Of a stretch of DNA of 63,687 bases, positions 47,824-56,302 are shown piece after piece; within the stretch, counting starts at the first letter, position 1; the number at the start of each line of letters is the position of its first letter. Under the pieces are notes generated by a model. It ran no database searches. It had not been told where the DNA came from and was given only the letters and a program-made list of their open reading frames with translations. This stretch comes from Acidobacteriota bacterium (GTDB lineage: Bacteria; Acidobacteriota; Thermoanaerobaculia; UBA5066). Location of the stretch: contig JAKOVQ010000051.1 of the NCBI GenBank assembly GCA_029781975.1, positions 1-63,687 of the forward strand, read 5' to 3'. Position numbers and translations under genes: made by a program.

Positions 47824-50070
47824 TCAGAATCCCTTGAGCGGGTTCGGGCCGAGGTCCTCCAGCGCCCTGGCGAAGTCGTCGAGCTCGGCGGGTATCCGGT
47901 CGAACTCGTCGTGGGAGAGCTCGACGACCCGGATCCGCTCGGGCTCGAGGGCCAGGCGCGTGAGCGTCTCCTGGACGTTCGTGAGGCGCGTCTTGGCCAG
48001 CTGCGACCCCCGGACGTAGTGGCACTGGTAGTCGTCGCCGGAGCGGCAGCCGATCAGGATGAGCCCGTCGATGCCTCGCGAGAGCGTCTCGGCGATCCAG
48101 ACGATGTTCATGGAGCCCAGGCAGCGGATCGGCACCACCCGCACCCACGGGTTCCAGGACCGGCGGAGGGCCGCGGCGGCGTCCAGGGCGGGGAGCGCGT
48201 CGTTCTCGCAGACCAGGGCGAGGATCCGCGGCTTCTCGTCCGCCTCGTCGGGGACGCTCATCGCCTTGATCATGGTGGCGACGCCGTCCACGGAGTAGTC
48301 GGGGAAGGAGATGATCCGCTCGGGGCAGGCCCCCATGCAGATGCCGCAGCGGCGGCAGCGGAGCGGGTTCAGGTGGGGCGTCCCCTTCTCGTCCTCGTTG
48401 AGGGTCCCGAAGGGGCACTCCTCCGTGCAGCGCTTGCACTGGGTGCAGCGCTGGAGGAAGAAGTCGGGGGCCGAGACGTCGCCCGACCGCGGGTGGACCG
48501 CCTCGCCCCGCTCGCAGGCGGCGATGCACTGGATCGCCTTCAGGGCCGCTCCCCACCCGTCCTCCTCGGCCTGCGCGGGGTCCATCGGCGCGCGCACGGT
48601 GCCGGAGGCGTAGATCCCGGTGCGGCGCGTCTCGTAGGGGAAGCAGATGAAGTGGGAGTCGTTGAAGCCGCTCTGGAGGACCGGCAGGTCCGGGCCCTGG
48701 CGGTAGGCGAGGTTCAGGATCTCGGTCCCCTGGTACGCGGCGAGGTCGGCCGCCTGCTTGCGCGCGTCGGAGCGCTGCGTCTCCGTGTCTCCGTGCTCGG
48801 CGCGGCGCTGGGCGTCGTGCAGCGCGCGGATCGACTCGCCGTCCGCCGCGGTCGGCACCATCCCCACGGCGAGCACGACGAGGTCGGCCGCCAGGTCGCA
48901 GGCGTCCCCGAGGAGGCTCTCGCGCAGGTGGACCGTGAGCCGTCCGTTCCCGTCGACGCCCGAGACCTCTCCCCGTGCGAAGAGCCGTCCCGGCTGCGAC
49001 TGGACCGCGCGGTAGAAGCGCTCGAGCGGGCCCGGCGTCCGCATGTCGCGGTAGACGACGACGGTCTCGACGTCGGGGAAGTCCCGCCCGATCGCCGCGA
49101 CCTGCACGAGGGTGGTGCCGCAGCACTCGGCGGAGCAGTAGGGGAGCCTCTCCTTCTCGCGCGAGCCGGCGCACTGGACGAAGACGACCCTCCCGGGCAC
49201 CTTCCCGTCGGAGGGACGGCGGAGCTCGCCCTTCCGGAGCATCGCCTCGAGCTCGTGCGAGGTGACGACGTTCGGAGAGACGCCATACGCGAGGTGGGCC
49301 AGCGACCGCGCGTCGTACGGGCGCGCCCCGGTGGCCTGGACGACGGCGCCGGCGGTGAAGGCCTCCGGCCCTCCCGGGGTCTCCAGCTGCACCTCGAACT
49401 GCCCGGGCTGCCCCGAGATCGAGCGGATCCTCGTCGAGGTGAAGACCCGGACCCCGGGATGCGCCGCCACCTCCCCGGCCAGCCCGGAGACGTGGCAGGG
49501 CCGCGGGGCGTCGTACGGGGGAGCGTCCGGCACCAGGTCGCGGACGTCGGCGAGGTGGCCGCCCAGCCTCCCCTCGGACTCGACGAGGACGACCGGATGG
49601 CCGGCGCCGGCCGCGGCTCGCGCCGCGGTGAGGCCGGCGAGGCCGCCCCCGACGACGAGCACGGTCCGGGCGATCTCCTCGTGGAGCGGCTGGGCGAGCG
49701 ACGCCTTGGAGAGGCGGGCGTGCCCCATCCGGAGGAGGTCCTCGGCCAGCATCTGGGTGTCCTCTTCTCCCGGCGGGTGGGACCAGACCACCTGCTCCCG
49801 GAGGGAGACGCGCTCGACCGCCGCCACCTCGGGAGGGAAGCGGAAGGCGTCCGTCTTGACCCGGGAGGAGCAGGCGGCGACGAGGAGCCCGTCCAGCTCG
49901 CGGCTCTCGACGGCCGCGCGCATGGCCGCCACCGGCTCGGCGGCGCAGAGGCAGGGGTGGGTCGTGCAGGAGGCGGCCCCCAGCTCGTCCGCCAGGCTGG
50001 CCAGGCCGCTCACGTCGAGGGCCTCTCCGATCCCGCACCCGCTGCAGAGGAAGACGCCGAGGCGCTGCAC
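47824..50070 (-). CDS. qmoB: QmoB, HdrA-like flavoprotein with MvhD-like C-terminus
   Basis: The protein has 748 residues from GTG 50070, in TAGTG overlapping the qmoA stop. Order: N-terminal Cys-rich segment (VFLCSGCGIGE), FAD Rossmann fold (VLVVGGGLAGLTAARAA), HdrA-type Cys region (VQCAGSREKERLPYCSAECC), two ferredoxin clusters (CTQCKRCTEECPFG; CRRCGICMGACPE), then an MvhD-like domain (VPIRCLGSMNIVWIAETL; LIGCRSGDDYQC). Part of the soluble QmoAB module that docks to AprAB. A variable linker near 48777-48799 contains a short repeat-derived peptide (EHGDTETQR). Confidence 0.96.
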   Translation of the reverse strand: MQRLGVFLCSGCGIGEALDVSGLASLADELGAASCTTHPCLCAAEPVAAMRAAVESRELDGLLVAACSSRVKTDAFRFPPEVAAVERVSLREQVVWSHPPGEEDTQMLAEDLLRMGHARLSKASLAQPLHEEIARTVLVVGGGLAGLTAARAAAGAGHPVVLVESEGRLGGHLADVRDLVPDAPPYDAPRPCHVSGLAGEVAAHPGVRVFTSTRIRSISGQPGQFEVQLETPGGPEAFTAGAVVQATGARPYDARSLAHLAYGVSPNVVTSHELEAMLRKGELRRPSDGKVPGRVVFVQCAGSREKERLPYCSAECCGTTLVQVAAIGRDFPDVETVVVYRDMRTPGPLERFYRAVQSQPGRLFARGEVSGVDGNGRLTVHLRESLLGDACDLAADLVVLAVGMVPTAADGESIRALHDAQRRAEHGDTETQRSDARKQAADLAAYQGTEILNLAYRQGPDLPVLQSGFNDSHFICFPYETRRTGIYASGTVRAPMDPAQAEEDGWGAALKAIQCIAACERGEAVHPRSGDVSAPDFFLQRCTQCKRCTEECPFGTLNEDEKGTPHLNPLRCRRCGICMGACPERIISFPDYSVDGVATMIKAMSVPDEADEKPRILALVCENDALPALDAAAALRRSWNPWVRVVPIRCLGSMNIVWIAETLSRGIDGLILIGCRSGDDYQCHYVRGSQLAKTRLTNVQETLTRLALEPERIRVVELSHDEFDRIPAELDDFARALEDLGPNPLKGF

Positions 50071-51404
50071 TAGTCCCTCCTTCCGGCGACGAGGGCCTTG
50101 GCCGCGGCCCCGGTGGCGTCGCGCACGGAGGCGGCGACGTCCTCGGCTCGGCGGGCCACGCCGGCCACGACGAGGGCCGACTCGATCCGGTCCCGGCCGA
50201 AGCCGTCCTCGTCCCTCTCGAAGGCGAACGGGAGCGGGTCCTGGGCGAGCGCCGGGACCATGCCGGTGGCCAGGACCACGAGGTCGGCGCTCGCGGTCAG
50301 GAGGCGCCCGCTCTCCACGTCCTCGACGCGGAGGGCGAGGGCGCCGCCGCCGTCCCTCTCGACCTTTCCCACCTTCCCCTTGATCAGCCGGACGCCGTCG
50401 AGCGAGGCGACGCGCGTGAGCATCTCCTCGTTCCGGCCCGGGCTCCTGCGGTCGATGTAGTAGACGTCGACCTTCGTCTCGGGGAGCTGCTCGCGGAGGT
50501 ACAGGACCTGCTTGAGGGAGGCCAGGCAGCAGACCGCGGAGCAGTAGGGGAGGTGGTTCACGTCGCGCGACCCGGCGCACTGCACGAAGGCCACGCGCGC
50601 GGGCGGGCGCCCGTCGGAGGGGCGGAGGATCTTCCCGCCCGTCGGCCCGCTCGGCGCCGCCAGCCGCTCCATCTGCACGTTGGAGATCACGTCGGGGAGG
50701 ACGCCGCCCCCGAGCTCCGGGAGCTTCTCGAGGGGGTAGGGGCTCCACCCCGTCGCGGCGACCACGGCGCCGACCTCCACGGTCTCCTCGCGCTCCACGG
50801 CGTCGAGGTCGATCGCCCCGGCGGGGCAGGCGTCCACGCAGGCCTTGCAGCCGGGCGGGCAGGCGGCGCGGTCGAGGACGAAGCGGCGCGGCCAGGCGTT
50901 GGGGAAGGGGAGGCGAACCGCGGGCACCTGGGACATCCCGAGGTTGAACGGGTCGGGCACCTTCGCCGGACAGACCTCGCTGCACGCCCCGCACGCGGTG
51001 CAGGCCTCCGTGACGTACGCGGGGAGGTGGGTCAGCGTGACCTGCCAGCCCCCGCCGGCCCCCGGGCCATGAGCGGTCGCGGGGGCGCTCGTCGCCGTCG
51101 TGGCCGGTGTGGCCTTCGTGGCTTTCGTGGCCTTCGTGGCCTTCGTGGCCTTGGTCACCACGCAGCGGGTGAGGACGCGGACCCGCGGGCTCCTCTCGAG
51201 CCGGCGGGTGTTGATCTCCATGCCGCACGAGGGAGGGCAGAGCTTGGGGAAGTACTTGTGGTTGCGCAGGACGCGTCCTCCCACGGCGCTGTCGCGCTCG
51301 ACGAGGACGACGTCGCGGCCCGCCTCGGCGGCCTCGACCGCCGCGGTCACGCCCGCGATCCCTGCCCCCACGACGAGGAGGGGCTGCGCCGCCTGCGGGT
51401 TCAC
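50070..51404 (-). CDS. qmoA: QmoA, HdrA-like flavoprotein
   Basis: The protein has 444 residues from GTG 51404 (GTGA overlap with the upstream YkgJ gene). FAD fold: LLVVGAGIAGVTAAVEAAEAG; HdrA-type Cys (FPKLCPPSCGMEI); clusters CTACGACSEVCPAK and CPPGCKACVDACPAG; then CAGSRDVNHLPYCSAVCC. It works with QmoB and QmoC to supply electrons to APS reductase. Oddity: residues about 83-101 are a Thr-Lys-Ala repeat (TKATKATKATKATKAT) encoded by a 9-base tandem repeat between the FAD start and the first cluster. It keeps the frame and the rest of the protein is intact. Confidence 0.95.
   Translation of the reverse strand: MNPQAAQPLLVVGAGIAGVTAAVEAAEAGRDVVLVERDSAVGGRVLRNHKYFPKLCPPSCGMEINTRRLERSPRVRVLTRCVVTKATKATKATKATKATPATTATSAPATAHGPGAGGGWQVTLTHLPAYVTEACTACGACSEVCPAKVPDPFNLGMSQVPAVRLPFPNAWPRRFVLDRAACPPGCKACVDACPAGAIDLDAVEREETVEVGAVVAATGWSPYPLEKLPELGGGVLPDVISNVQMERLAAPSGPTGGKILRPSDGRPPARVAFVQCAGSRDVNHLPYCSAVCCLASLKQVLYLREQLPETKVDVYYIDRRSPGRNEEMLTRVASLDGVRLIKGKVGKVERDGGGALALRVEDVESGRLLTASADLVVLATGMVPALAQDPLPFAFERDEDGFGRDRIESALVVAGVARRAEDVAASVRDATGAAAKALVAGRRD
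51102..51155. repeat. 9-base tandem repeat inside qmoA
   Basis: About five to six copies of GGCCTTCGT-like units run head to tail (clear copies from 51111, 51120, 51129, 51138 and 51147, with a degenerate one from 51102). On the coding strand they specify the TKA tripeptide repeat. Unit length is a multiple of three, so copy changes keep the qmoA frame. Confidence 0.85.
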
Positions 51405-52189
51405 CGCGCCGCCTCCTTCCGCGCCCGCAGGGTGGGCTCGCCGAAGAGGGAGAGCCGGAGCCAGCGGAACGCGAACCGGAGGAGCTCGTCGTCGCTCTCG
51501 CGGAGGCGGCCCACGAGGTCCGGCTCGACGTCGAACCGGTCGAGGAAGGTCGAGTCGAAGACGAACCGGCGGAAGGTGTCGAGGTCGTAGCACGCCATGA
51601 AGAACATCTCGACCCGCTTGGGGTCGAGCTGGCGCCCCCCGATGAACCAGGGATGCGAGACGATGTCCCGGAAGCCCGCCTCGAGCTCCTCCTGCTCGTC
51701 CACGCGCTGGTCGTCCCTCCACGCGGCGACCGTCCAGAGCTTCGCCTCCTCGCGGCCGCGGCAGAAGTCGTCCTCGAAGAGGAAGTGGACGGGCTCGGGC
51801 TCCCGGCCCGCCCGGGCGGGCGGGAGCGCCATGCCGACGGGGTACATGCGGCAGGCCCAGGGCCGGCTGTCGTAGACCGTGCAGCCTTCGGCGCCGACGA
51901 AGGGGCACGGCTTGCCGGGCGCCTCGCCCATCCGCAGCATCACCACCGGCAGGTGGAGCTCCTTCGTGATCGGGATCTGCGTGTGCCGATCGAGGAACTC
52001 CCCGGTCGTCAGGCCGAGCCGCCGGGAGAGGCGGAGGACGTCGACGGGCGTCAGGAGGATGTTCACGTCGGCGCAGCAGCGGTTGAAGCAGGCGACGCCG
52101 GGATGGCAGGCGAACCGGAACGGCTCGTGCGCGGCGAGCTGCTTCTGCTGCTGGACGGCCTCGGAGACCGTGGAAGGCCGAGAGCTCAT
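51401..52189 (-). CDS. YkgJ-type cysteine-cluster protein
   Basis: The 262-residue protein has the YkgJ/CxxxCxxCC-type Cys pattern: FACHPGVACFNRCCADVN, PCPFVGAEGCTVYDSRPWACR and MYPVG, predicted to bind zinc or an Fe-S cluster. The C-terminal half is helical and without a named domain. It is sandwiched, with overlaps at both ends, between a zinc-ribbon gene and qmoA, so it is tied to the apr/qmo transcript; an assembly or maturation role is a guess. Confidence 0.78.
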   Translation of the reverse strand: MSSRPSTVSEAVQQQKQLAAHEPFRFACHPGVACFNRCCADVNILLTPVDVLRLSRRLGLTTGEFLDRHTQIPITKELHLPVVMLRMGEAPGKPCPFVGAEGCTVYDSRPWACRMYPVGMALPPARAGREPEPVHFLFEDDFCRGREEAKLWTVAAWRDDQRVDEQEELEAGFRDIVSHPWFIGGRQLDPKRVEMFFMACYDLDTFRRFVFDSTFLDRFDVEPDLVGRLRESDDELLRFAFRWLRLSLFGEPTLRARKEAAR

Positions 52190-52530
52190 GGGTGGTCCTC
52201 ATAGCCCCCGCCGGTGCCGGGGGTCGTGACGAGGTCGCCTTCGCGGGCGACCTCCACGTCAGCTTCGATGATCTGGTCGCGGATCGCCGTCGGCGACCAG
52301 ACGGGGAGCGGCGAGGCCGCCCCCGTCCCGGGGTCGAGACGGTAGCGGTACGACGACCGGACGCCGTACTCCGACTCCATCCACGTCCAGCCGCGGACGT
52401 AGTACGGGCACTCGTCGTTCCAGCAGGCGAGCTGGAAGGGCGAATCCCAGCCGCCCGCCTCGGGCAGGGCGAAGGGGAGGAGGGGCTCGCCGCAGTGGGG
52501 GCAGGAGGGGACGGCTCCGTTCGACGACAC
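52186..52530 (-). CDS. small zinc-ribbon protein between aprA and the YkgJ/qmo genes
   Basis: The protein has about 114 residues. CPHCGEPLLPF followed by CWNDECPYYVRGW gives two Cys pairs as in Ogr/Delta-like zinc fingers. The rest is acidic with SSYRYRLDPGTG. The start is placed at GTG 52530 because CTCGAGGTGAAC lies upstream; a GTG at 52566 would add 12 residues overlapping the hairpin at 52553-52581. Its stop overlaps the YkgJ start (ATGA). Function unknown, but linkage to apr and qmo is tight. Confidence 0.7.
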   Translation of the reverse strand: MSSNGAVPSCPHCGEPLLPFALPEAGGWDSPFQLACWNDECPYYVRGWTWMESEYGVRSSYRYRLDPGTGAASPLPVWSPTAIRDQIIEADVEVAREGDLVTTPGTGGGYEDHP

Positions 52531-52552
52531 GTTCACCTCGAGGGGAAAGAGG

Positions 52553-52581
52553 GGCCCCGGGCGCACGGGGCGCCCGGGGCC
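52553..52581 (-). terminator. strong GC hairpin between aprA and the zinc-ribbon gene
   Basis: GGCCCCGGGCGC (52553-52564) and GCGCCCGGGGCC (52570-52581) form a perfect 12-bp stem with a 5-base loop. On the minus strand it is followed by CCTCTTTCCCC, a weak pyrimidine run. It could be a partial terminator or an mRNA-stabilising 3' end that makes apr messages more abundant than the zinc-ribbon/qmo part. Confidence 0.65.
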
Positions 52582-52594
52582 GGATGAGAGCGGA

Positions 52595-54499
52595 TCAGTG
52601 GGCGAGAACAGGCTGCTCCTGCTCGACGAAGGAGTGGATGATGGGCTTCTTGCTCATCTCCCACTGGTTCGTCGCCGGGTTCAGGCGGCAGTTGACGAAG
52701 ACGTGCCAGTTCTTCTCGTCCATCTTCGGCTTGTCGGTCCGGAAGTAGTAGCCGGGCCAGCGCGTCTCCTCGCGGAAGAGGATGGCGCGCACGTGCGCCT
52801 CGGCCTGGTACATCCGGTGGACGTTCTCCCAGCAGCGCATGAGCTCGTGGAGGTCCTCGGCGCCGAGCTTCTCCGCGTCCTCCTTGAGGAGGCCCAGGAG
52901 CTCGAGGCCCCTGTTCAGCAGGGCGTCCGAGGTGGTGAACTGCGACGTGACGCCCCCGGCGTACTCGTCCATCAGCTTCTGCAGGCGCAGCTGGAACATC
53001 TTCGGGCGGATGTAGTTCGGGTTGACGTCGGGCTGGGTCGTCGCCCCCTTGAACTCCTCGAACTGGCGGAGAGGCTTCAGGACCTCCGCCTTGAGGCGCT
53101 CGATCTCGGCCTGGTCGACCTTGGCGGGAGCGACCTTCTCCTTGACGATGTAGCGGATCGCGGCCTTGGCGGCGATGCGCCCCTCGGCGTGGGAGCCCGA
53201 GGAGAACTTGTGAGAGGAGGCCCCGGACGCGTCGCCGGCGCAGAAGAGGCCGCGGACGGTCGACATGTTCTCGTAGCCCCAGAAGTAGTCCTTGGGGGCG
53301 AGGTCCTCGGGGCCGGACACCCAGGCGCCGGAGGCGCCGGAGTGCGAGCCGATGAAGTAGGGCTCGGCGGCCGCGATCTCGGACGGCTGCTCCTCGGGCG
53401 AGACGTTCGACGCGGCCCACAGGATGGCCTGCGAGATCGTCATGTCGAGGAAGTCTTCCCAGGCCTCGGACTCGAGCTCCTTGAGCTTCTTCTTGGCGGC
53501 CTTCTGGTCGCCGGCCGCGGCCGCGATCTTCTGGATCGCCTCCTCGGTGCGCATCGAGATGGGGCCCTTGCCCGCCATCACGTCGAGCAGCATGAGGTAG
53601 TTGCGGAGGTTGGCGGGGACCGGCTTGACGTGGCCGTAGGGCGCCCAGTTGTCGAGCTCGGCCTTGCGCGTCTCCATGTAGTTCTCGCCGAGCCCGTTGG
53701 TCGCGCGCGACTTGAAGAGCAGGAACCACGCGCCGACCGGCCCGTAGGCGTCCTTGAACCGCACCGGGATGAAGCGGACCTCCTGGCACGTCATCTCGGC
53801 CCCGGCCTTCAGGGTGAAGTAGGCGGAGGCGCCGGCGTTCCAGGGCGGATACCAAGCGCGCCCCTGACCTTCGCCGGACGACCTCGGCTTGAAGACGTGG
53901 ACCGCGCCGCCCATCGCGGCGAGGACGGCCTTGGCGCGGAAGACGTAGAAGGTGTTCTCCCGGACCGAGAAGCCGTACGCGCCGACGCAGCGCTCGCCGT
54001 CCATGATCGGGCCGACGACGAAGACGCGCTCGTAGATGTTCTCCTTGCCGATCGCGTTCTTCGCCGCCTCGGCGACGACGACCTTGTACGACTCGCCGTT
54101 GATCATGAGCTGCCAGCGCCCCTCGTGGACGTAGGCGCCCTTCTCGTCCTTCCAGATCGGCAGGCCCCACTTCTCGAAGAGGTGGACGCTGGAGTCGACG
54201 TGGCGGGCGATGTTCGCGACGAGGTCCTCGCGCGTGACGCCCATGAGGTCGTTCCGCACGTAGTCGACGTAGTCCTTGATGGAGTTCTGTCCGTCCTTGA
54301 GGCCCACGTACTGGTTGATCGCCGAGAGCCCCATGGCGACGGCGCCCGAGCGGTCCACGGCGGCCTTGTCGACCATCGCGACCCTGAGCCCGTGCTCCTT
54401 GGCCCAGTAGGCGGCCTCCACGGCCGCGCCGCAGGCGGCCATGCCGCCTCCGAGGATGAGGAGGTCGGTTTCGACCTCGACCGTCTTGAAGTCCTGCAT
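52595..54499 (-). CDS. aprA: adenylylsulfate (APS) reductase alpha subunit
   Basis: The 634-residue FAD subunit reduces APS to sulfite and AMP in the cytoplasm. FAD fold: DLLILGGGMAACGAAVEAAY. Typical AprA segments: VAMGLSAINQYVG, FKPRSSGEGQGRAWYPPWN, AGAEMTCQEVRFIPVRFKD, GSHSGASGAWVSGPEDLAP and GLFCAGDASGASSHKFSSG. Length and C-terminus (RWPGYYFRTDKP) are normal. GAGGAGGCGAC precedes the ATG; it lies 10 bases after aprB. The accompanying Qmo and DsrD genes indicate the reductive type. Confidence 0.97.
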   Translation of the reverse strand: MQDFKTVEVETDLLILGGGMAACGAAVEAAYWAKEHGLRVAMVDKAAVDRSGAVAMGLSAINQYVGLKDGQNSIKDYVDYVRNDLMGVTREDLVANIARHVDSSVHLFEKWGLPIWKDEKGAYVHEGRWQLMINGESYKVVVAEAAKNAIGKENIYERVFVVGPIMDGERCVGAYGFSVRENTFYVFRAKAVLAAMGGAVHVFKPRSSGEGQGRAWYPPWNAGASAYFTLKAGAEMTCQEVRFIPVRFKDAYGPVGAWFLLFKSRATNGLGENYMETRKAELDNWAPYGHVKPVPANLRNYLMLLDVMAGKGPISMRTEEAIQKIAAAAGDQKAAKKKLKELESEAWEDFLDMTISQAILWAASNVSPEEQPSEIAAAEPYFIGSHSGASGAWVSGPEDLAPKDYFWGYENMSTVRGLFCAGDASGASSHKFSSGSHAEGRIAAKAAIRYIVKEKVAPAKVDQAEIERLKAEVLKPLRQFEEFKGATTQPDVNPNYIRPKMFQLRLQKLMDEYAGGVTSQFTTSDALLNRGLELLGLLKEDAEKLGAEDLHELMRCWENVHRMYQAEAHVRAILFREETRWPGYYFRTDKPKMDEKNWHVFVNCRLNPATNQWEMSKKPIIHSFVEQEQPVLAH

Positions 54500-54509
54500 C
54501 GTCGCCTCC

Positions 54510-54947
54510 TCAGGCCTTCATCCACACGGCGGGGAGGCCGAGGGAGCCGGGTTCGGTGAAGAGGGTCGGGCCGTCGAGCGAGGGAGCCCCGCCGAAGCCG
54601 CCGGCCGGCTGCGCCTGACCCTCGGGGGTGGTGCGGATGGGGAACTTGAAGCGCTTGATGGTGCCGTTGCGGAACTTGACCGTCCACATGATGCTGTCCG
54701 TGGACCGCAGCGGGACCACGGAAGCGCCCATGGGGACGAAGTCGGCGTAGCCGCGAACGTCGACCGCCTGCGTCGGGCAGATCTTGACGCAGTTGTAGCA
54801 CTCCCAGCACATCTCGGGCTCCCGGTTGTAGGCCTTCATGGTCTCCTTGTTGAGGACCATCAGGTCATTCGGGCAGATGTACTGGCATGCGGTCTTGTCC
54901 AGCGCCTTGCACCCGTCGCACTTCTCCGGATTGACAAAACTGGGCAT
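54510..54947 (-). CDS. aprB: APS reductase beta subunit (ferredoxin-like)
   Basis: The 145-residue protein has two [4Fe-4S] clusters: CDGCKALDKTACQYICP and CWECYNCVKICPTQAV. A beta domain and a C-terminal arm that wraps AprA follow (IMWTVKFRNGTIKRFKFPI). Electrons from Qmo pass through these clusters to the AprA flavin. AAGGAGGATATGA precedes the ATG. It is the first gene of the minus-strand apr-qmo-sat transcript. Confidence 0.97.
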   Translation of the reverse strand: MPSFVNPEKCDGCKALDKTACQYICPNDLMVLNKETMKAYNREPEMCWECYNCVKICPTQAVDVRGYADFVPMGASVVPLRSTDSIMWTVKFRNGTIKRFKFPIRTTPEGQAQPAGGFGGAPSLDGPTLFTEPGSLGLPAVWMKA

Positions 54948-55383
54948 TCATATCCTCCTTCTGTGCGAGCGTCCGGCGGACCGTTCCGCCGTCGAGGGAC
55001 GAACGAGGGCCTTCCTGGCTGACATCACCTCCCCTGCGTGCGATGAGGACGGGCTCGGCGCCATCCGGACCTCGGCCGTGCAATCCGGGTGCCGCGTCCG
55101 GGGACCCCCTCCCGCCGGGCGGGCCGAGCGTCGCCGGGGCCGGAGACCAGAAGCCGGAGGAGCTCTCCGGTCTCTCGCGCCCGGTCGGCCCGAGGTCCTC
55201 GGGAACGTTCGCGCTGTTACGGCCACGGAACGGTTACGGGTCCGTGACGACGCCCGCGGCGCTCGAACGCCCGGCGGACCGGCCGCGCGGCCGCTCGGGC
55301 CTCCCTCGCGGCTGGCACGGAACTCTCATGGACGCCCGCTCGGGAAGCGATGCCCCGGGTCGCCCGCGAGAGGAGGACACGAG
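54948..55383. promoter_or_regulatory. divergent apr/tmc control region with two tandem GTTAC-N6-GTAAC-type repeats
   Basis: This 436-base region holds no gene. It carries two adjacent imperfect inverted repeats, GTTAC-GGCCAC-GGAAC (55216-55231) and GTTAC-GGGTCC-GTGAC (55233-55248), 17 bases apart centre to centre. They lie 136-168 bases before the Tmc-like start and 269-301 before aprB. The same pattern occurs upstream of dsrA, and 13 bases (CGCGCTGTTACGG) are identical between the first site here and the dsrA site at 58116. A shared sulfur-metabolism regulator is inferred. Confidence 0.6.
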
Positions 55384-56301
55384 ATGGGAGTCGTGGAGGT
55401 CGTGACCGTCCTGCTGCTCCTGGGGTTCGTCCTGGGCTGCCTGCGCAAGGCGGTCCGGTACGCGACCATGCCGATGCACCTCCGGTGGGAGCTCTACCCC
55501 GTCGCCCACGAGAAGGAGAGGGCGGCGTACGGGGGCTCCTACTTCGAGGAGGTCGACTGGTGGACGAAGCCGCGGCAGGTCTCGCGGCTCGGCGAGGTCG
55601 AGACGATCGCCCGCGAGGTGCTGACGCTCGAGCAGGTCCGCACCCACAACCGGCCCCTGTGGCTCCCCTCGCTCGCCTTCCACTACGGCCTCTACCTCCT
55701 CTTCGCGCTGGGCGCCGCGCTCCTCGCGGGGGCGGTCCCCGGCGTGCGGTCGCTCCCGCTCCTCGGCCGCCTCGGCGGGGGGCGGGCCCTCGCGGCGTGG
55801 GCCGGGGCCGGCCTGGCGCTGGCGACGGTCGGCTGCCTCGCGCTCCTGGCGCGCCGCACGCTGAACGCCGAGCTCCGGCGGGCCTCGACGCCCGCGGACT
55901 TCTTCCACCTCGGCCTCCTCCTCGTGGTCTTCGCGGCCTCGTGGGCGAGCCTCCTCGGAGCGGACCCGCGCCTCCAGCTCGCCGCCGCGTACGTGAAGGG
56001 GATGGTCACGTTCCAGCCGGTCGAAAGGCCCCCGGGCGCCCTCGCGGCGGCCGTCCTCCTGGTCGGCCTCTTCCTCGCCTACCTCCCGTTCAGCCACATG
56101 ACCCACTTCTTCGGCAAGTACTTCACCTGGCACTCCGTCCGCTGGGACGACGTCCCGAACCTCTCGGGAAGGTTCGACGCGAGGGTCGGCAAGCTCCTCG
56201 CGCGCCCCGTCTCGTGGTCCGCGCCGCACATCGGGGGCGACGGGAAGAAGACGTGGGCCCAGGTCGCCACCGAACCCGTCCCGAAGAAGCGAGCCTCGTG
56301 A
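55384..56301 (+). CDS. NarI-like cytochrome b membrane subunit (Tmc-like, partner of an HdrD-like protein)
   Basis: The 305-residue protein opens with a transmembrane helix (VVEVVTVLLLLGFVLGCL), then a conserved loop (MPMHLRWELYPVAHEK; YGGSYFEEVDWWTKP) that I associate with TmcC-type proteins, then four helices (LAFHYGLYLLFALGAALLAG; GAGLALATVGCLALLA; FFHLGLLLVVFAASWASLL; AAAVLLVGLFLAYLPFSHM). His in LAFHYG, FFHLG and FSHMTHFF are possible haem ligands. Probably connects quinone to the HdrD-like partner whose start follows by one base. Confidence 0.75.
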   Translation: MGVVEVVTVLLLLGFVLGCLRKAVRYATMPMHLRWELYPVAHEKERAAYGGSYFEEVDWWTKPRQVSRLGEVETIAREVLTLEQVRTHNRPLWLPSLAFHYGLYLLFALGAALLAGAVPGVRSLPLLGRLGGGRALAAWAGAGLALATVGCLALLARRTLNAELRRASTPADFFHLGLLLVVFAASWASLLGADPRLQLAAAYVKGMVTFQPVERPPGALAAAVLLVGLFLAYLPFSHMTHFFGKYFTWHSVRWDDVPNLSGRFDARVGKLLARPVSWSAPHIGGDGKKTWAQVATEPVPKKRAS

Positions 56302-56302
56302 G

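Noticed and set aside
44778-47837. A 1019-codon plus-strand frame opposite sat and qmoC
   Set aside because: Antisense to two unmistakable enzymes; low-complexity acidic/basic composition only.
54948-55383. A CRISPR array or riboswitch in the long intergenic regions
   Set aside because: No regularly spaced direct repeats of 24-40 bases and no recognisable aptamer core; only short dyads are present.
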